A stretch of 64,000 bases of DNA from Paenibacillus sp. OV219 (GTDB lineage: Bacteria > Bacillota > Bacilli > Paenibacillales > Paenibacillaceae). Position 1 is the first letter of the stretch. Each line of letters starts with the position of its first letter. Below the pieces are notes generated by a model. That model saw nothing but the letters and a program-made list of their open reading frames with translations, ran no database searches and had not been told where the DNA came from. A program made the translations under genes and the position numbers. Positions 27,272 to 36,777 of the stretch are shown here, piece after piece. The stretch covers positions 62,001 through 126,000 of the forward strand of contig NZ_FOCJ01000007.1 of NCBI RefSeq assembly GCF_900110075.1, read 5' to 3'.

Positions 27272-27637
27272 TTAGGCATGCTGCTTCCAAGGGTTCGAGC
27301 GGCGGATAAGATACAGAATGGTCCACAGCAGCAGAAGCGCGGTTACCGGATGGATTGCAGCGAGCGCTCGCGCATCCAAATTAACCGAAATGTATTGGAA
27401 AATAATAAACAAGTACAGGACGGCCGACAGTGTAATCGTTCGCCAGCCCATGCGTCCAAGCGCCGCGAAGATAATCATGATGATAGGCGTGAATTCGAAG
27501 TAATGAATGAAGGACTTGTGCATCGACCAGTCGCCGTTATCGAATACGGCAAGACCGGCCAGGAAGACTTGAACGAACAGGGATGCGGCGAATAGCCATG
27601 CCAGCACGTAATAGATGATTTTGAAATTGCGTTTCAT
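27272..27637 (-). CDS. Small membrane protein, DUF6220-like
   Basis: A 121-residue protein with four predicted transmembrane helices and short basic ends. The opening YYVLAWLFAASLFVQVFLAG followed by a conserved-looking loop HKSFIHYFEFTPIIMIIFAA resembles DUF6220 proteins, a family of four-helix membrane proteins with conserved histidines of unknown role. It is the last gene of a run with the membrane protein at 27661 and the two-component system further upstream; the gap to the next gene is 23 bases. It may be an effector or accessory of that sensor system. Confidence 0.72.
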   Translation of the reverse strand: MKRNFKIIYYVLAWLFAASLFVQVFLAGLAVFDNGDWSMHKSFIHYFEFTPIIMIIFAALGRMGWRTITLSAVLYLFIIFQYISVNLDARALAAIHPVTALLLLWTILYLIRRSNPWKQHA

Positions 27638-27660
27638 AGAGGCTTCAACTCTCCTTGTGG

Positions 27661-28167
27661 TTATATTCGGCTCTTGCGTTTACCGCCTGGTTTCCATATG
27701 GATAAAATGAACATCGCGATGAGGGATACGGTTTGAATAATGATCCCGATCCATAGCGATATATGATTCACGTTAAAACTTGCCGCGCTCCAAGCGGACA
27801 GACCGTCCGCATCAATGTGGTTCAAACCGTGCAAGGTCCACTCGTACAGCCCATACAGCCCGATGCCGATAGCGAGCAGCGTCAGCACTTCTTTGGCAAT
27901 AATCCAGTAGTAGCGGAACAGTCCCCAAGAGGTCCATACCGATAGCAAAATGCCGGTTATGGTCGTGCCTATCGTCGATACCCGTACGCTTGATGTCGCC
28001 AGCAGCTTCATAATGTAGTAACACGCCTGAAGCACGGAGCCGCTGTCCGTGACAGAGGCCGTCAAGGCGAGAATGATGAAGACAACCTGCACGCCGAGCA
28101 TGATGGAAGCGAAGAGGATGTGGAGCAGCAGAAGAATCCTTCGCTGCATTAAAGATATTTTGTTCAT
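27661..28167 (-). CDS. Four-helix membrane protein, DUF2269-like
   Basis: A 168-residue integral membrane protein with four helices. The N-terminal RRILLLLHILFASIMLGVQV helix carries a His in the position seen in DUF2269/CopD-like proteins, and further histidines lie at HGLNHIDADGL and in VNHISLWIG, so heme or metal binding is conceivable but unproven. It follows the response regulator by 15 bases and precedes the DUF6220-like gene, so the four genes from 30.4 to 27.3 kb probably form one operon. The function is unknown. Confidence 0.68.
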   Translation of the reverse strand: MNKISLMQRRILLLLHILFASIMLGVQVVFIILALTASVTDSGSVLQACYYIMKLLATSSVRVSTIGTTITGILLSVWTSWGLFRYYWIIAKEVLTLLAIGIGLYGLYEWTLHGLNHIDADGLSAWSAASFNVNHISLWIGIIIQTVSLIAMFILSIWKPGGKRKSRI

Positions 28168-28182
28168 CGTGTTAAAGACCTC

Positions 28183-28875
28183 CTACAGATTAAAGCGGTA
28201 GCCAACGCCCCAGATTGTTTCAATATATTGTGGAGCGGACGGGTCGCGTTCAATCTTCTCCCGCAGCTTGCTAATATGGACCGTGACGGTCGCATGATCG
28301 CCGAGCGCATCCAGTCCCCATAATCGCTCGAACAGCTCCTCCTTGCGGAAGACGCGGTTCGGATTGCTGACAAGGAAGAGCAGCAGATCATATTCCTTCG
28401 CTGTAAAAGCAACCTCTGTCTCGTTCACGTAGACGCGGTGCGACTGCCGGTCGATGCGGATACCGTGCAAGGTCAGCTCGTCCCGCCGCCATTCACCGCT
28501 GCCGACGAGCCGGTCATACCGCGCCAGATGTGCTCGCACTCGTGCGACAAGCTCGCCGAGGCCGAACGGCTTCAGAATATAATCGTCGGCGCCGAGGCCG
28601 AAGCCGCGAATCTTGTCCACTTCTTCTTTCTTCGCAGAGACGATCAGAATCGGCAGGTTGCTTGCTTCGCGTACTCTCCGGCATATCTCATAGCCGTCCA
28701 TGCCCGGCAGCATGAGGTCGAGCAGCAGCAAATCGTACTCGCCCTGGAGCGCAAGCGCAAGCCCCTGATCGCCGCGGCTCGCTATGTCTGCCGCGAAGCC
28801 GCTTGCATCCAGATAATCCTTTTGCACCTCGGCAATGACCGGATCATCCTCAATAATTAATATCCGCTTCTTCAC
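28183..28875 (-). CDS. OmpR/PhoB family response regulator
   Basis: A 230-residue two-domain regulator. The receiver has ILIIEDDPVIAEVQKDYL, the phosphoacceptor Asp in YDLLLLDLMLPGMDGYEI and the switch Lys in LIVSAKKEEVD. The C-terminal winged helix (residues about 130-228) shows EVAFTAKEYDLLLFLVSNPN and the recognition-helix segment TVTVHISKLREKIERDP, ending ETIWGVGYRF. It overlaps the kinase gene by four bases and is its cognate partner. Likely targets are its own operon, including the two small membrane proteins; no operator was identified. Confidence 0.94.
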   Translation of the reverse strand: MKKRILIIEDDPVIAEVQKDYLDASGFAADIASRGDQGLALALQGEYDLLLLDLMLPGMDGYEICRRVREASNLPILIVSAKKEEVDKIRGFGLGADDYILKPFGLGELVARVRAHLARYDRLVGSGEWRRDELTLHGIRIDRQSHRVYVNETEVAFTAKEYDLLLFLVSNPNRVFRKEELFERLWGLDALGDHATVTVHISKLREKIERDPSAPQYIETIWGVGYRFNL

Positions 28876-30419
28876 AGCTGGTCTCCTCTCGGCAATCCAT
28901 AATCCGCATCCTCTAGTAGGAGAGGCAGCTTGATCGTAATGCTTGTTCCTTGACCGACTACACTTTGCGCCTCTACCGTTCCGCGATGCTCCTCAATAAT
29001 TTGCTTCACAATGGTCAGCCCGAGCCCGCTGCTTCCGGCCTGTGTCCGGCGCGATTGCTCCGCGCGGTAGAACTGGTTGAACACAAGCGGCAGCGCTTCG
29101 GCTGAAATGCCAGTGCCATTGTCGGCGATGCGGACCGTGACCGTCGTCGCCTCGGTGTTCACGAGCAGCGTAAATCGAAGCTCGCGCGGCTCTTGTTCCA
29201 TATGCGCAAGGCTGTTGCCGACGATATTGAGCAGCGCTCGGTTCAGCTTCTCGCGGTCGGCCCGAATCCATGCAGGCTTGTCGATTAAACCGCTATTCAC
29301 ATAGGTCAGCGCTATACCCGCCATTCGAGGATCATGGCGCAGCTCATCAGCGGTCATCTGTATATATGCCGCGGCATCCAGCCGCTCCCAATTGAACGGC
29401 AGCTTGCCAATATCGAGTGTCGAATAGAGCAGCAGCTCCTCGATCATCCGGTTCATGTCGCTTGTTTTGCTCGCGATCATATCTAAGTACTTGCTGCGCT
29501 TCTCTTCTGTATCTGCCACGCCGCCTTGCAAGCATTCAACGCAGCCTTGAATCCCGGTAATCGGCGTCTTCAAGTCGTGCGAAATGTTCGCGAGCAGCTC
29601 CTTGCGGCTCTGCTCCAGCTGCAGCTGAGCACCGATGGAAGCTTGCAGCCTCACCCGCATCTCCTCAAAGGACCGGCTGAGCTGGCCGATCTCATCCTGC
29701 CGATTTAGCGGCTGCTGTTGCAGTCTGTGCTCCAAATTGCCCTCGCGGATATGGCTTGCTGCATCCTTCAATGCGTAGAGAGGCTTAATGATGCTGCGTG
29801 ATACGAAGTAGGTGAGCAGGCCATTCGTCAGAATGAGCGTGCCGACCAGCGTCAGCAGCACAGTCGGAAAGAAGCGACGGAAGAAGCGGGCGACCGGCTC
29901 CATATCGGATACAATGACGACCGTTCCAGGCTGACCATCCGCCGCGGTGAAAGCGATCTGGTTCAGGCTCAGCTTACTGAAGTCGTCGCGTTTCCAGGGA
30001 GGTCCCCACCCGGCACCGCGGCCTTGCTCGTTGTTGCTTTTATCCTCTGCGAGCTGCTTCTTCACCTCAACCGCATTCAAGCCTTGCGAAGCATATGCAA
30101 TTTCGCCGCCGCCGCTCAGAACAAGAAGACCAGCTTCGACTTTCGCCAGCTCCGACTCCGTCTCTTGGAGGAAAGCGGCGTCCCCGAGCAGCTTCGGATC
30201 ATGCTGGGCAACGAACCGCAGTCCTGATCTCACTTCACTTCGACCGTCGAATAGATTACGGATCGCCGCGAACGGCACGCCGCCCTTGCTGCCGGCCGTT
30301 TCAGCACCGGAATCCTGCATGAACGCGCTAGCTGCGAGCAGCACAGTAAGCACGAGCAGTAACGCTGGGATGGCAATCATGGCGATATAGGAGAATACGA
30401 GTTTTTTTCGGATCGACAT
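28872..30419 (-). CDS. HAMP-domain sensor histidine kinase
   Basis: About 515 residues from ATG 30419, which has AAGGGG ten bases upstream. Two transmembrane helices (residues about 10-30 and 185-205) bracket an extracellular domain of about 155 residues. A HAMP linker (IIKPLYALKDAASHIREGNL) leads to the HisKA dimerisation domain with the phosphoacceptor His in ELLANISHDLKTPITGIQGC, then N box LNRALLNIVGNSLAH, G1 VRIADNGTGI and G2 SSGLGLTIVKQI. It is a complete class I kinase that phosphorylates the adjacent OmpR-type regulator. The stimulus is unknown. Confidence 0.94.
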   Translation of the reverse strand: MSIRKKLVFSYIAMIAIPALLLVLTVLLAASAFMQDSGAETAGSKGGVPFAAIRNLFDGRSEVRSGLRFVAQHDPKLLGDAAFLQETESELAKVEAGLLVLSGGGEIAYASQGLNAVEVKKQLAEDKSNNEQGRGAGWGPPWKRDDFSKLSLNQIAFTAADGQPGTVVIVSDMEPVARFFRRFFPTVLLTLVGTLILTNGLLTYFVSRSIIKPLYALKDAASHIREGNLEHRLQQQPLNRQDEIGQLSRSFEEMRVRLQASIGAQLQLEQSRKELLANISHDLKTPITGIQGCVECLQGGVADTEEKRSKYLDMIASKTSDMNRMIEELLLYSTLDIGKLPFNWERLDAAAYIQMTADELRHDPRMAGIALTYVNSGLIDKPAWIRADREKLNRALLNIVGNSLAHMEQEPRELRFTLLVNTEATTVTVRIADNGTGISAEALPLVFNQFYRAEQSRRTQAGSSGLGLTIVKQIIEEHRGTVEAQSVVGQGTSITIKLPLLLEDADYGLPRGDQL

Positions 30420-30606
30420 TAGGCTCACGCCCCTTTCTTCTCCCATTGTAAATGCCAGCTCTAAACAGCCTCTAAACCAATTCTAAAAAAAGTGTAAAAT
30501 ACAGGTTCTAACAGAAACTAAATGCTTTTTCCATAGTATTCAAACATCTATTCACTATAGTTAAACTAACCAAATTTCAGTTTAGAAGCAAAGGAGAATC
30601 ACAGTT

Positions 30607-32484
30607 ATGAACCGTCCCTCTATTCTTCAGCGCCTGACATCACGGAAAATCACCACGAAGCTGATGATCTCCACGCTTGTCATTTCGCTGCTTATCGTTG
30701 TTTCGATGTCGCTTGCGCTGTTTATTCCGAACTCCTCGGTGTTCCGGGATCAGATCAACGACAAGCTGACGCTGCAGACGCAGACTCTTGCCGCCCAGCT
30801 GGATGAAGATTTACAGCAAAAGCTTGCTAAGGTAGGAGCGCTTGCTAGCATCGGCGTCTTGAACGGGAATGATATGCAGAAGCATCAAGCGCTCATTACG
30901 AATTTCTCCAAACAGAACCCGGATCTCTTCGGAGCGGCGTTCTCGCTCGATCCGACCGGTAAGGTCGGTTTTAACAATGCGGGAACGCAGGTCGATTATT
31001 CAGGTGTTCCCGTATTGAAGAAGGTGTTTCAAGGGGAAGCGAGCATCGGGGATCCAACCGCTCCCAAGATCGACCCATCGAAGATGATCGTTCCTCTGGT
31101 GGTTCCGCTAGTGCAAGACGGCAAAGCAATCGGCTTCTATGCCGCCGGATATGATATTAACGAAGCTTCGAAATATATTAAGGAAGCCAAAATCGGAGAC
31201 ACCGGATACGCAGTCATGCTCGGCAGCAACGGCTTGATGGTGTATCATCCTGATGAAACGCTGCGAATGAAGAAGACGATTTATGACCTTAACATTCCGG
31301 AGATTATTGCTGCTTATGAATCGGCTGAAGCCGGTAAGAATACGTCTTATACGTACACCTTTAATGGAGTTAAGAAGATCGGCTACGCAGCTAAAACAAA
31401 GAGCGGGTTCGTCATCCAAATGGCGGTCCCGGAGAAAGAGCTGCTCGGGCCGATCTACACCATGATGACAACGACCATCATTACTGCGATTGTTGTGATG
31501 CTGGCTGCGCTCGTGCTCGTCTATTTCTCTGCCAGAGCATTGGCGAGACCGATTCTGTACATTTCTGAGATGGTGAACGTATTTGCGGGAGGCGATCTTC
31601 GGCCGCGGCTGAAGGTGAACTCGAAGGATGAGCTCGGCATACTGGCGGATCACATTAACGAGATGGTTGATTCCTTGTCATCGACAATCGAGCAGGTGAC
31701 TTCCGCGTCGGAGAGCGTCGCTGCATCTGCGCAGCAAATTACGGCGAGCACCGATGAAGTTGCAAGAGGCAGCGTCAGCCAAGCTGACCGCTCGCATAAT
31801 ATGGCACAAGTATTCGAGAGCTTGGAGAGCTCGATCCAGCTTGTCGCTTCAAGCGCGCACAGCGCTAGAAAGCTATCGCAGGAAGCGGTCGAGATCGCAA
31901 GAGAAGGTACGGAAACGATCAGCCTCTCGATTGATAAGATGGAGCGTGCCAACACCCAGATGGAGCTGCTCGAGAGCGACTCCAAGAAGATCGGCGACAT
32001 TATTGAAGTGATTGACGGCATCGCAGAACAGACGAACCTGCTTGCCTTGAATGCGGCCATTGAAGCAGCTCGAGCCGGGGAGCAAGGAAGAGGCTTCGCC
32101 GTCGTCGCTGATGAAGTACGCAAGCTTGCGGAACGAAGCAGTGAAGCGACGAAGCAGATCGGCGCGATTATTAAGAACATGCAAGATAACGCCGCTCGCA
32201 GCGTACACGCGGTTGGCGAAGGGGTTGCGCAGTTTGCGCAAACGCAGCATTCATTCGACGGCATCGTGACGAAGGTGAATGACACGTATCAGATGGTTGG
32301 CGAGATAACCGCTTCAAGCGAGAATCAGACGAAGCGGGCGTCCGAGATGCTGATCGAGATCGAGTCTGTTGCGGCGATTAGCGAACAAGCGGCTGCAGCG
32401 GCGGAAGAGACGGCCGCAGCCTCTCATGAATTAGCCACATTAGCTGTCAGACTGCAAGGCTCGGTGGATACATTTAAATATTAA
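30607..32484 (+). CDS. Methyl-accepting chemotaxis protein
   Basis: A 625-residue transmembrane chemoreceptor. After a transmembrane helix at about 19-42 comes a 240-residue extracellular dCache domain with the ligand-pocket region [20 protein letters not shown] and [21 protein letters not shown] second helix (about 285-310), a HAMP domain ([20 protein letters not shown]) and a long coiled-coil signalling domain follow, with the highly conserved hairpin tip [20 protein letters not shown]. dCache receptors usually bind amino acids, organic acids or quaternary amines. It is divergent from the kinase operon and stands alone. Confidence 0.95.
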   Translation: MNRPSILQRLTSRKITTKLMISTLVISLLIVVSMSLALFIPNSSVFRDQINDKLTLQTQTLAAQLDEDLQQKLAKVGALASIGVLNGNDMQKHQALITNFSKQNPDLFGAAFSLDPTGKVGFNNAGTQVDYSGVPVLKKVFQGEASIGDPTAPKIDPSKMIVPLVVPLVQDGKAIGFYAAGYDINEASKYIKEAKIGDTGYAVMLGSNGLMVYHPDETLRMKKTIYDLNIPEIIAAYESAEAGKNTSYTYTFNGVKKIGYAAKTKSGFVIQMAVPEKELLGPIYTMMTTTIITAIVVMLAALVLVYFSARALARPILYISEMVNVFAGGDLRPRLKVNSKDELGILADHINEMVDSLSSTIEQVTSASESVAASAQQITASTDEVARGSVSQADRSHNMAQVFESLESSIQLVASSAHSARKLSQEAVEIAREGTETISLSIDKMERANTQMELLESDSKKIGDIIEVIDGIAEQTNLLALNAAIEAARAGEQGRGFAVVADEVRKLAERSSEATKQIGAIIKNMQDNAARSVHAVGEGVAQFAQTQHSFDGIVTKVNDTYQMVGEITASSENQTKRASEMLIEIESVAAISEQAAAAAEETAAASHELATLAVRLQGSVDTFKY

Positions 32485-32543
32485 GTTAGATGAGACGGTT
32501 CGCTGCATGCTGATGTGGCGGCCGTTTCTTTTTGCATACGGGC

Positions 32544-32573
32544 TTGTGCCGCACCTCCTATTTATGCTATAAA
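32544..32573 (+). promoter_or_regulatory. Candidate sigma-A promoter of htpG
   Basis: TTGTGC (32544-32549) and TATAAA (32568-32573) with an 18-base spacer. The predicted start of transcription falls just before or within the CIRCE element. Confidence 0.55.
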
Positions 32574-32583
32574 TTAGGTAGAA

Positions 32584-32610
32584 TTAGCACTCGGAAGCTT
32601 AGAGTGCTAA
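32584..32610 (+). promoter_or_regulatory. CIRCE operator (HrcA binding site) upstream of htpG
   Basis: TTAGCACTC, nine bases, GAGTGCTAA: an exact match to the CIRCE inverted repeat bound by the heat-shock repressor HrcA. It lies 38 bases before the htpG start codon and just after the candidate promoter, as in groE and dnaK operons. Confidence 0.95.
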
Positions 32611-32648
32611 ACCATATTGAGCCATGAATTGGGAGGGTATTACAGCCA

Positions 32649-34547
32649 ATGATCAAGCAAGAATTTAAAGCGGAATCCAAGCGTCTGCTCGAAATGATGA
32701 TCAACTCCATCTATACGCAGCGTGAAATTTTTCTGCGGGAGCTTATCTCCAATGCCAGCGATGCCATTGATAAAATTTACTACAAAGCGTTAACGGACGA
32801 TAACCTCGCCTTCAACCAAGCAGACTACTATGTTAAAGTGACCGCGGATAAAGAGAACCGTATCTTGACGATCTCCGATACAGGAATCGGCATGACCAGC
32901 GAAGAGCTCGAGAATAACCTCGGCGTTATCGCAAAGAGCGGCTCCCTCGCTTTTAAGAAGGAGAACGAGAGCAAGGACGGCCATAACATTATCGGACAGT
33001 TCGGCGTAGGCTTCTATGCGGCGTTCATGGTTGCGGACAAGGTGACGGTGACAAGCCGCGCGCTTGGCAGCGATGAAGCGTTCAAGTGGGAATCCGAAGG
33101 CGCGGATGGATATTCCATCGAACCGAGCGAGAAGGCAGCGGTCGGCACCGAGATCGTGCTGCATATCAAGGAGAATACGGAAGAGGACAATTACGACGAA
33201 TTCCTGGAGGAATACCGTCTGCGTTCGGTCATTAAGAAGTATTCCGACTTCATCCGTTATCCGATTAAGATGGACGTGATGGGCCAGCGTCCTAAGGCGG
33301 GCAGTGAAGCAGCAGAAGGCGAAGCGCCTGAGCTGGAGTCGTATGTGGAAGAGCAAACCGTTAACAGCATGGTGCCGATCTGGCGCAAAAATAAAAGCGA
33401 GCTGAAAGCCGAAGACTACGAGCAGTTCTACAATGAGAAGCGTTACGGCTTCGATAAGCCGCTGAAGCATATTCATATTAGCGCGGACGGCGCGGTCGTG
33501 TACCAGGCGATCTTGTATATTCCTGAAAATACACCATTCGACTACTACACGAAGGAATATGAGAAGGGGCTGGAGCTGTACTCGAACGGCGTCCTGATCA
33601 TGAACAAGTGTGCGGACCTGCTGCCGGACTACTTTAGCTTCGTGAAGGGTATGGTCGATTCTGAGGACCTGTCCTTGAACATTTCCCGCGAAATGCTGCA
33701 GCATGACCGCCAGCTGACGCTTATTGCGAAGAATATTAAGAACAAGATTAAAGGCCAGCTGCAGAGCCTGCTGAAGGACGAGCGCGACAAGTACGAGACG
33801 TTCTATAAAGCGTTCGGCAGACAGCTGAAGTTTGGTGTATATAGCGACTACGGCATGAACAAGGACTTGCTGCAGGATCTGCTGCTGTTCCACTCCTCGA
33901 AGGAGAGTAAGCAGGTGACTCTGGATGAGTACGTCTCCCGCATGCCGGAAGATCAGAAGTTCATCTATTATGCGACAGGCACTTCAATCGAGCGGATTGA
34001 GAAGCTGCCGCAGACGGAGCTTGTGCTTGATAAAGGCTATGAGATCCTCTACTTCACCGACGATATCGACGAGTTCGCGATCAAGACGATCATGAGCTAC
34101 AAGGAGAAGCAGTTCAAGAACGTATCGAGCGGCGACCTTGGCATCGAGTCGGAAGCAGATGATGCGACGAAGGATGCGGAAGAGAGCGGCAGCCAAGTAT
34201 TGTTCGAGCAAATGCTTACGCTTCTCAGCGGCAAAGTGACGAAGGTGAAGGCGTCGAAGCGTCTGAAGAGCCATCCGGTCTGCCTCACGAGCGAAGGCGA
34301 GCTGTCGATCGAGATGGAGAAAATCCTCGCGGCAATGCCGAACAACGAGGACGTCAAAGCCGATAAAGTACTGGAGATTAACGTCAACCATCCTGTGTAC
34401 CAATCGCTGAAGGACGCAGCGGAGAAGGATGCGGAGAAGCTGAACCTGTATACGCAGTTGCTATACAACCAAGCGCTGCTCATCGAGGGGCTGCCGATTC
34501 AGGATCCAGTAGCATTTACGAACGACATTTGTAAAGTGATGGTATAG
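32649..34547 (+). CDS. htpG: Molecular chaperone HtpG (Hsp90)
   Basis: A 632-residue bacterial Hsp90 of normal length. The N-terminal GHKL ATPase domain shows [28 protein letters not shown] and [15 protein letters not shown]. The middle domain has the catalytic-loop Arg region ([15 protein letters not shown]), and the C-terminal dimerisation domain ends with a helical segment. It refolds or protects cytosolic client proteins in an ATP-dependent cycle. GGGAGG precedes the ATG. The perfect CIRCE upstream predicts HrcA-controlled heat-shock induction, unlike Bacillus subtilis htpG, which is known to be HrcA-independent. Confidence 0.97.
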   Translation: MIKQEFKAESKRLLEMMINSIYTQREIFLRELISNASDAIDKIYYKALTDDNLAFNQADYYVKVTADKENRILTISDTGIGMTSEELENNLGVIAKSGSLAFKKENESKDGHNIIGQFGVGFYAAFMVADKVTVTSRALGSDEAFKWESEGADGYSIEPSEKAAVGTEIVLHIKENTEEDNYDEFLEEYRLRSVIKKYSDFIRYPIKMDVMGQRPKAGSEAAEGEAPELESYVEEQTVNSMVPIWRKNKSELKAEDYEQFYNEKRYGFDKPLKHIHISADGAVVYQAILYIPENTPFDYYTKEYEKGLELYSNGVLIMNKCADLLPDYFSFVKGMVDSEDLSLNISREMLQHDRQLTLIAKNIKNKIKGQLQSLLKDERDKYETFYKAFGRQLKFGVYSDYGMNKDLLQDLLLFHSSKESKQVTLDEYVSRMPEDQKFIYYATGTSIERIEKLPQTELVLDKGYEILYFTDDIDEFAIKTIMSYKEKQFKNVSSGDLGIESEADDATKDAEESGSQVLFEQMLTLLSGKVTKVKASKRLKSHPVCLTSEGELSIEMEKILAAMPNNEDVKADKVLEINVNHPVYQSLKDAAEKDAEKLNLYTQLLYNQALLIEGLPIQDPVAFTNDICKVMV

Positions 34548-34564
34548 GTTAAAAAGAATGCAAG

Positions 34565-34602
34565 AACGCCCGCTGCTTGGTTTGAGCAGTGGGCGTTATT
34601 TG
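34565..34602 (+). terminator. Terminator after htpG
   Basis: AACGCCCGCTGCT pairs with AGCAGTGGGCGTT (one G-T pair) around TTGGTTTG, followed by ATTTG. Confidence 0.85.
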
Positions 34603-34625
34603 TGTGTGGGTGAGAGGCAGCTAGC

Positions 34626-35390
34626 TTACGCTGTCTCTTTATTAATTCGGTCCATATACTTCGCTATTTCGGCAAGCAGAGCGGGTTTCACACCGTTGGC
34701 TGCCCGCGCCGCACCGAATTCTTCTTCACCTTCGTCCGGCCGATTGAATACGTAACCGTCCAAGTCGTGAATAATGCGGTGCGCATAAATGACTGCTTGA
34801 ATGTCCCGTTTGGCGTTGCCGATCTGGATAAGTGCTGCAACGTCACGCAAGTCCTGTGCTGCCTTCTCGTTGTCGATGACCTCGGCCAACCGGATGTAAA
34901 GCTCAGGGTGATTCGTTAGACTATCAGGGCTGAATATCCCATCCTTCATCTGTTCAGCAGCTTGGGTCGAATGCCCGTATCCCGTTGTTTCTAAGTATCC
35001 GTTCTTATAGAGCCCGACGGTATTGTTCAAATTTCCGTGAATATACCTGATCGCCTTCGCTGCCTCTTCACGATTCGAAATCGCACTGTGGAGTGCCTTC
35101 GTCCGGTCCGCTTGCGGCAATGCTCCGATCAGCACCCGAGTATCGTTATAATCCACTTGGAACGCGTCGATGTTTTGTGCCTTATAGAAATTAAATTTGA
35201 AGCGTGTCAGCTCGAAATCGTTCGCGGCTTCCAACTGTTCTTTTGCATCTACCTTTGGCGTCACAGCTTCGGCTTCTGTATGGACATTCGACGGGTTGGA
35301 TTTTAAATGGTGAAGTCCTACATATACAGCCCCGCTCATCATAACGGCGGCGGTCGAAATTCCGATCAAAGTAACTTGCCATTTCTTCAT
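34626..35390 (-). CDS. Secreted or membrane-anchored protein of unknown function
   Basis: A 254-residue protein I do not recognise. It has a basic start and a hydrophobic segment (VTLIGISTAAVMMSGAVYVG, residues 5-24) with no lipobox, so it is either exported or anchored by one N-terminal helix. The remainder is polar and mostly helical, rich in Ala, Asn and Glu, with His in YIHGNLNNT, GHSTQ and HRIIHDLD. The upstream gap on its 5' side contains family A repeats, so its promoter must lie within or just before them. Possible roles include sporulation or envelope stress, but nothing in the sequence decides this. Confidence 0.72.
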   Translation of the reverse strand: MKKWQVTLIGISTAAVMMSGAVYVGLHHLKSNPSNVHTEAEAVTPKVDAKEQLEAANDFELTRFKFNFYKAQNIDAFQVDYNDTRVLIGALPQADRTKALHSAISNREEAAKAIRYIHGNLNNTVGLYKNGYLETTGYGHSTQAAEQMKDGIFSPDSLTNHPELYIRLAEVIDNEKAAQDLRDVAALIQIGNAKRDIQAVIYAHRIIHDLDGYVFNRPDEGEEEFGAARAANGVKPALLAEIAKYMDRINKETA

Positions 35391-35504
35391 GATTAATCGC
35401 TCCTAAAATATGGATACTCCCATTATAACGATGTTAACGAAATGCTAAAAGTGGGAAAATAATACAGGTTCAAGGTGGAGGTCGATTACGCGCAATGAAT
35501 AAAT

Positions 35505-35828
35505 CTGAGAGGCCATATATGGTCACTCGTGCGTGAAAGGGGGCGATTATTAAGCTGAGAGTGCTGATTTGACTCTCTCAGAGCAGCGAATAGCTTGAGT
35601 AGGGCGGTTTCTGACGCTGAGAGACCATATACGATCTCTCGTGACCGATTATCCGTGGATTAGAAGCTGAGAGATCATATAGGATCTCTCAGCTTATTTA
35701 TTGGTTCAAAACAGATTACGCAAGGCGCCGGGAGCCTGCGTGTATGCGAAGGTCTGAGTCGGGAATTGCGACTCTCAAGCGTGAAAAGGCGCTGGAATGT
35801 AGCTGAGAGTGGAGAAATCCGATTCTCG
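35505..35828. repeat. Palindromic repeat family A, locus 3 (diverged)
   Basis: Six palindromes start at 35505, 35555, 35617, 35667, 35754 and 35803. Spacing is 50, 62, 50, 87, 49 bp, the same alternation as the other loci apart from one enlarged interval. The copy at 35667-35692 is nearly perfect (CTGAGAGATC/GATCTCTCAG); others show paired changes such as CTGAGTCG/CGACTCTCA at 35754. The 560-bp gap 35391-35951 contains only these and one terminator. Confidence 0.85.
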
Positions 35829-35847
35829 GCACATGAGGCAAAAGCAC

Positions 35848-35880
35848 ACGAAAAAGAGACCCACGATGGGTCTCTTTCGT
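35848..35880 (-). terminator. Terminator after the spore coat gene pair
   Basis: Read on the minus strand, ACGAAAGAGACCCA pairs with TGGGTCTCTTTTTCGT and ends in a T-run. It closes the two coat protein genes upstream of it. Confidence 0.8.
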
Positions 35881-35951
35881 ACGCTTATGCTTACACTCAC
35901 ACTATGCTCATGGCTACGCTCACGTTTACACTCAAATTTACGCCCAGCAGG

Positions 35952-36302
35952 TTATTGCAGCGTTCCGCCATATGGGAACTGCGTCGAATAGCCGTTGAAC
36001 TGTTGATATGCCTGATCGAGCTTCTGCTGCTCCTCGGCCTCGAGCTTGTAGTGGCCTTTTCGGAACATCACTTCGAATATCTCGTGCTGACATTGATGTG
36101 TCTCGTTTAGCACGGTCATAATGTCTTGATGCAGCGATAGATGGCTCGCTTCCCGGGCGGCGATGCCGAAGCTGTTGGCCAAGTACTTCTCCGTCGCCAG
36201 TACATCATTAATCCGGTCGCGGTCGGTTAGTTCGGGTCCCTTCACCTGTGGTTCGTAGGGAGGCTTCGGATTGGCAATCGTATTACTATTGTTCGGACTC
36301 AT
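35952..36302 (-). CDS. Spore coat protein, CotF family
   Basis: A 116-residue protein with the CotF-type helical core LTDRDRINDVLATEKYLANS followed by FGIAAREASHLSLHQDIMTV and a second helix pair (HQCQHEIFEVMFRKGHYKLE). The C-terminus is rich in Tyr, Gln and Gly (YQQFNGYSTQFPYGG), as in many coat proteins that become cross-linked. CotF family proteins form part of the spore coat, a ferritin-like helical bundle without metal ligands. It is 20 bases downstream of a second coat-like gene and has AAGGAGGAG before its ATG. Expression in the mother cell by late sporulation sigma factors is expected but no promoter was assigned. Confidence 0.88.
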   Translation of the reverse strand: MSPNNSNTIANPKPPYEPQVKGPELTDRDRINDVLATEKYLANSFGIAAREASHLSLHQDIMTVLNETHQCQHEIFEVMFRKGHYKLEAEEQQKLDQAYQQFNGYSTQFPYGGTLQ

Positions 36303-36322
36303 GTTGAAGACGCTCCTCCTTT

Positions 36323-36604
36323 CTAATGCTGCTGCGGCACTTGCTGCATCTGTGCGGTATTGTTGTTCTGCAAATGCTTCAAGAGCAGCTTGTAATGGCG
36401 CTCATGCATTTGGCCTGCTTTATTGATGGCCTGCTTGATCTCGGGATCAGAGCATTCATTCGCAAAATGGCTGCATTTTTTCATGGCGAGAATGAGCCAC
36501 GATAATTGATCTTTCACATAGAGCGTGTCCTTGACTGTCATCACGTTTGGCGGCGTCTGCATAATTGCAGTTTGCTGCTGAGTTTGCGATTGCGTTTGTT
36601 GCAA
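36323..36604 (-). CDS. Small spore coat-like protein, first gene of coat pair
   Basis: A 93-residue Gln-rich protein that starts at TTG 36604 with AAAGGAGGT seven bases upstream. The core VKDTLYVKDQLSWLILAMKK and SDPEIKQAINKAGQMHERHY forms two amphipathic helices as in the helical unit of CotF/YhcQ-type proteins, flanked by glutamine-rich tails (QSQTQQQTAI and QMQQVPQQH). Its position directly before the CotF-type gene supports a role in the spore coat. It is too short for a full CotF bundle and might work as a partner of the downstream protein. Confidence 0.8.
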   Translation of the reverse strand: MQQTQSQTQQQTAIMQTPPNVMTVKDTLYVKDQLSWLILAMKKCSHFANECSDPEIKQAINKAGQMHERHYKLLLKHLQNNNTAQMQQVPQQH

Positions 36605-36777
36605 TGAAGTGACCTCCTTTGCCTATTGTCCCGCTTAGCTTACCGCAATCATGATGAAATTAACCGCAGTGACTGCTCATGTCCCCAGCATTTGCCTTGG
36701 TAGATTTGAGCGCTTTTAAGCTTTCTTTAAGGTTACGTCCGTATAGTTGTTGGAGCCAGATAGGAGGAGATGAATGC

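Noticed and set aside
32790-33893. 367-residue minus-strand open frame opposite htpG
   Set aside because: It is an antisense shadow of a highly conserved gene, with no family-like features and no ribosome binding site.
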